NCBI GenBank assembly: GCA_964058845.1
Contig: CAXKVR010000117.1
Coordinates: 96,272 to 160,271 of the forward strand
DNA: 64,000 bases
Direction of reading: 5' to 3'
Origin: Carex sylvatica
Taxonomy: Eukaryota > Streptophyta > Magnoliopsida > Poales > Cyperaceae
The translations under genes were made by a program, and so were the position numbers. Position 1 is the stretch's first letter. Every line of letters starts with the position of its first letter. Below the pieces are notes generated by a model that saw only the letters and a list, made by a program, of their open reading frames with translations, did not search any database and was not told the origin of the DNA. Shown here one piece after another: positions 61,293-64,000 of this stretch.

Positions 61293-61300
61293 ACTTTATT

Positions 61301-62400
61301 TGACAAACGCATTAAATAAAAAATGACATGCATGTCTCGTGACATCACGGTAGACTTACGTTATAGTAGGTGTGCTAATTATGTGATATGACTTACATAT
61401 TGAGTAACTGGCTATTTCACAAAACTCGCTCTCTTGAAATAAAAATTAAGACAACATGCCACGTCATGCGAAGCGACCTTTATACGCCATGTCATATCAC
61501 ATCATACTTTGTTGTACATTATGAAACGTCACGTGATCATGTATATATATAAGGGTGAAACGTAATACTTTCTATTTCTCAAAATCTCATTCTTAATTTT
61601 CAACTAATTTATTTTGAAGAATTTGAATTATTAAATAAAAAATTGAAATTTGAGACGGAGGCGATTTTAGTGACGGAGAGAGGAGGTGGCAAAAACAAAA
61701 TAAAAAAACAAAGGTAGGGTGTGAGATTGGAAAAGGAGGAAAAATGAAGAAATTTTTTTTAATATTTTTTTTTGGGATAAAAAGTTTAATCCGTTGTAAC
61801 TTTTTTTTTTAATGTAAAATCTGGAAGCAATTTTATTTATTTAAAGAGTTACAACATAGCTGTTATATAAAATGAGATAACAAGTGTCTTTAAAAAAATA
61901 TACAATTATAAACAAACTAAAAATGTAAAAAAATATATGTATCAGTGGACACAAAATTGGTGGCATACAGCTGTAACGTATTATTTTTTGTAAAAATAAG
62001 TTAAATGCCAACGATGGAACTTAGGATTTCTTGTATTCGACAAGTTTCAGAAGAAAAGTGACAAAACGATTGTTTTGTCTTTTGCACTGATTTTAGACAA
62101 TTATGGCTATTTTAATAATATCATAATAATAACTAAAATTGCTTTCATAAGATTATGTATACTCTATTGGAAATGCAAGCTTCTTAGAAATCATTTATAA
62201 AAAGCATATTATGTTAGAATAAATTTCAATTAAGTGGTCTAGATAATGAATATAAATATTTTGAGAGTTTTAGTCTCTTAAAGTCACCAAATAAATTTTG
62301 TAACTCGTAGTGTCATGAATATTGAGAGTTTCAATTCTTTTGATTTTTCACTGTTAACAACACACTAAATCTAATTCATCTATTTAGTACTTGATGGACG
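61301..62400. other. Gene-free stretch with an ACGTG/CATG-rich patch
   Basis: 61320-61560 shares its catg/cacg-rich character with 10.9-11.2 and 15.6-16.0 kb. The rest is AT-rich without recognisable genes. Confidence 0.4.
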
Positions 62401-62422
62401 TACCAGATTAAAACTAAACAAG

Positions 62423-62570
62423 TATAAATAGGTCCTATCCCTACCCATTAGAGGTTACCGACACAAATATTTTCATCTCAAAGGTTTGTAACATTAAGAG
62501 AAAGAGGGTAAAGTGAGAGAAATTGTTTATACACCAAGTTGAAGTAGCATGGCTACATCTCCCGCATCAG
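62423..62570 (+). promoter_or_regulatory. Orphan promoter and possible first exon
   Basis: TATAAATA at 62423-62430 is followed by a leader and ATG at 62549, reading MATSPAS before a donor-like G|GTAATTTT at 62570/62571. No second exon recognised before the repeats at 62.7 kb, so this may be the start of a truncated gene. Confidence 0.35.
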
Positions 62571-62711
62571 GTAATTTTATGTTTGTGACATTATATTGTT
62601 CAAGATCCTAAAGATTATATTTGGTCTATATTAATGCATTGAAACTTACATATTAGTCGTTGAATAAGCATGAAATTGGTGTGATGTCTTTATCGGAACC
62701 TTGTCCTCCCG

Positions 62712-62905
62712 GGTACTTGACTCAAGCAAATTGAAACTGACGGGCCAGATTAAACCCAACCAGATCAGACTCAATCCGGTTCCTGTGAAGACTATAGGAG
62801 TCCGTTTAGGTACTTGACTCTAGCAAATTGAAATTGATGGGCCAGATTAATTCCAGCCGAATCAAACTCAATCCGATTCTTGTGAAGGCTGTAGGGATCC
62901 ATTTT
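62712..62905. repeat. Tandem repeat, 97-bp unit, two copies
   Basis: ggtacttgactc-agcaaattgaa begins at 62712 and again at 62809, and the units remain similar to their ends (ccggttcctgtgaag against ccgattcttgtgaag). Confidence 0.85.
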
Positions 62906-62975
62906 GAGATTCGTGTTAGGCTAAAAAGACCGTTCGATTGTGATTGTAATTGTGCTCAGTCAGGTAACCTGAGGG

Positions 62976-63464
62976 TAGGGCTGTCAAAAAAGCTCGCGGC
63001 TTGCTCGTGGCTCGCCTCTAGCTTGCTCGGTAGTGGACTGAGCTGTTAACGAGCCAGCTCGGTCCAGGCTCGGGCCAAAATAAACGAGCTGAGCCAAGGG
63101 TCAGCTTAGCTCGTTAAGCTACAGTGGATTTAGGGTTTAGCCCCGTATAATTTTAAGTCCAGTCTCATTTTCAAAGGCGCAATTATGCAAAATTGAATTT
63201 TTGGCCTGGGAAGAAAGAATATAGGCTTCAGTTGCTTGAAGATGTGCCTGCTGGACGATTTCTTAAATTTTTTGAATGAGCTTTCTTATTTTTATATTTT
63301 TGAATTTGTATAATAGTAGCCTAATAAAGCCTAGCGAGCTCGGGCTGGCTTGTCACGAGCGAGCTAGGAATTTTTGGCTCGGATGACCTAGGTCCAGTTC
63401 GCTCGGTCCAAGCTCAGACGAAAATAAACGAGCTGAACTAAGGCCCAGCTCGTTTACACCCCTA
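62976..63464. mobile_element. hAT-type MITE, 489 bp
   Basis: Begins TAGGGCTGTCAAAAAAGCTC and ends GAGCTCGTTTACACCCCTA-like (ctcgtttacacccccta type). Perfect 8-bp duplications CCTGAGGG lie at 62968-62975 and 63465-63472. The interior is full of gagct/agctc words. Confidence 0.93.
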
Positions 63465-63472
63465 CCTGAGGG

Positions 63473-64000
63473 GATGTGAATTCTGTCTTTATCACAATCT
63501 CCTACTATTTTGTAAGTTTTTCAGCTACAAGGTTTCTGTAAGACATGGTGTGGTGAGTCATTTCGATAGTTATATGAGTTAAAAAAAGAAAAACGAAGTA
63601 GATTCGATGGATTCCAGGACTATCCGATTTGCTTGAAGATCCGCGAGTATGGAAATTGACGTGAGCACATAGATCTTAAAGTGGACCAGATAGTCTTAGA
63701 GCCCATCGAATAGGGGTGCAAATGGATCAAATATTAGTCGTTAGTATCCGAATCTGTATTTGAAAATTAGATATAGAATTATCCAATCCAAGTACAGAAA
63801 ATAAATTTGAATATTCCTTTTCTTTTAATAAATTTGAATATGCTATTAAATTGATATACTGGTACTTGAAAAAAGGAAGTCCATTCAGTATTTTTTTTGA
63901 TAAAGAAAGGTAGAGAAAGGAAGGCCACATATATGAGTAGCTGAAATCAAATGTTTATCCATAATGGATTTCACTTATTACACAACGCGTGAACTAATTT
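63473..64000. other. Right edge of the window
   Basis: 63709 opens taggggtgcaaatggatc, which looks like the left end of another hAT-type element or dispersed repeat that I cannot follow to its other end. No gene. Confidence 0.4.

Noticed and set aside
1..64000. CRISPR arrays, operons, riboswitches, tRNA and rRNA genes
   Set aside because: None seen; the window is plant nuclear DNA, and no sequence matched tRNA B-box plus acceptor pairing on reading.

Overview
This window is AT-rich nuclear DNA of a flowering plant. The evidence is multi-exon genes with GT-AG introns, plant-only families (a CNGC channel, an STP sugar carrier, a coiled-coil NLR resistance gene, a plastid FatA thioesterase, a BAHD acyltransferase) and a dense load of plant MITEs, LTR-element fragments and a Mutator-like element. 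I cannot name the species.

Layout. (1) 0.7-7.4 kb, minus strand: a complete nine-exon group II cyclic nucleotide-gated channel (708 aa) whose introns hold MITEs, a duplicated exon start, a repeat-filled first intron and a 31-G run. (2) 8-20.7 kb: gene-free, a decayed array of diverged duplicated blocks with nested MITEs. (3) 20.98-25.08 kb, plus strand: a complete five-exon STP7-like monosaccharide/H+ symporter (516 aa) with one GC-AG intron and a MITE in intron 4. (4) 25.8-26.8 kb: a degenerate segmental copy of the gene region at 38.1-39.8 kb. (5) 28.1-34.1 kb, minus strand: copia LTR, BAHD fragment, TFIIIB B'' (BDP1) remnant and an NLR pseudogene with a preserved NB-ARC domain. (6) 39.3-40.9 kb, minus strand: an intact lysine-rich coiled-coil protein gene with a long 5' leader region. 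(7) 42.9-51.0 kb, minus strand: a FatA acyl-ACP thioesterase pseudogene stretched over 8 kb because its introns took in MITEs, a probable non-coding LTR element and a truncated copy of the PNRC-like gene found at 54.4 kb. (8) 52.3-54.9 kb, minus strand: a small unrecognised gene and the intact PNRC-like gene. (9) 58.3-60.6 kb: a dead MuDR-type element with long terminal inverted repeats. (10) 61-63.5 kb: two hAT-type MITEs with perfect 8-bp target duplications, a 97-bp tandem repeat and a possible orphan promoter with first exon.

The genes do not form a pathway or cluster. Probably functional genes are CNGC, STP7-like, the coiled-coil gene, the PNRC-like gene and perhaps the 52.7 kb gene. I found no coherent new biological system. 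What stands out is several well-preserved gene corpses that frame-by-frame ORF calling misses, and a clear record of nested insertions.
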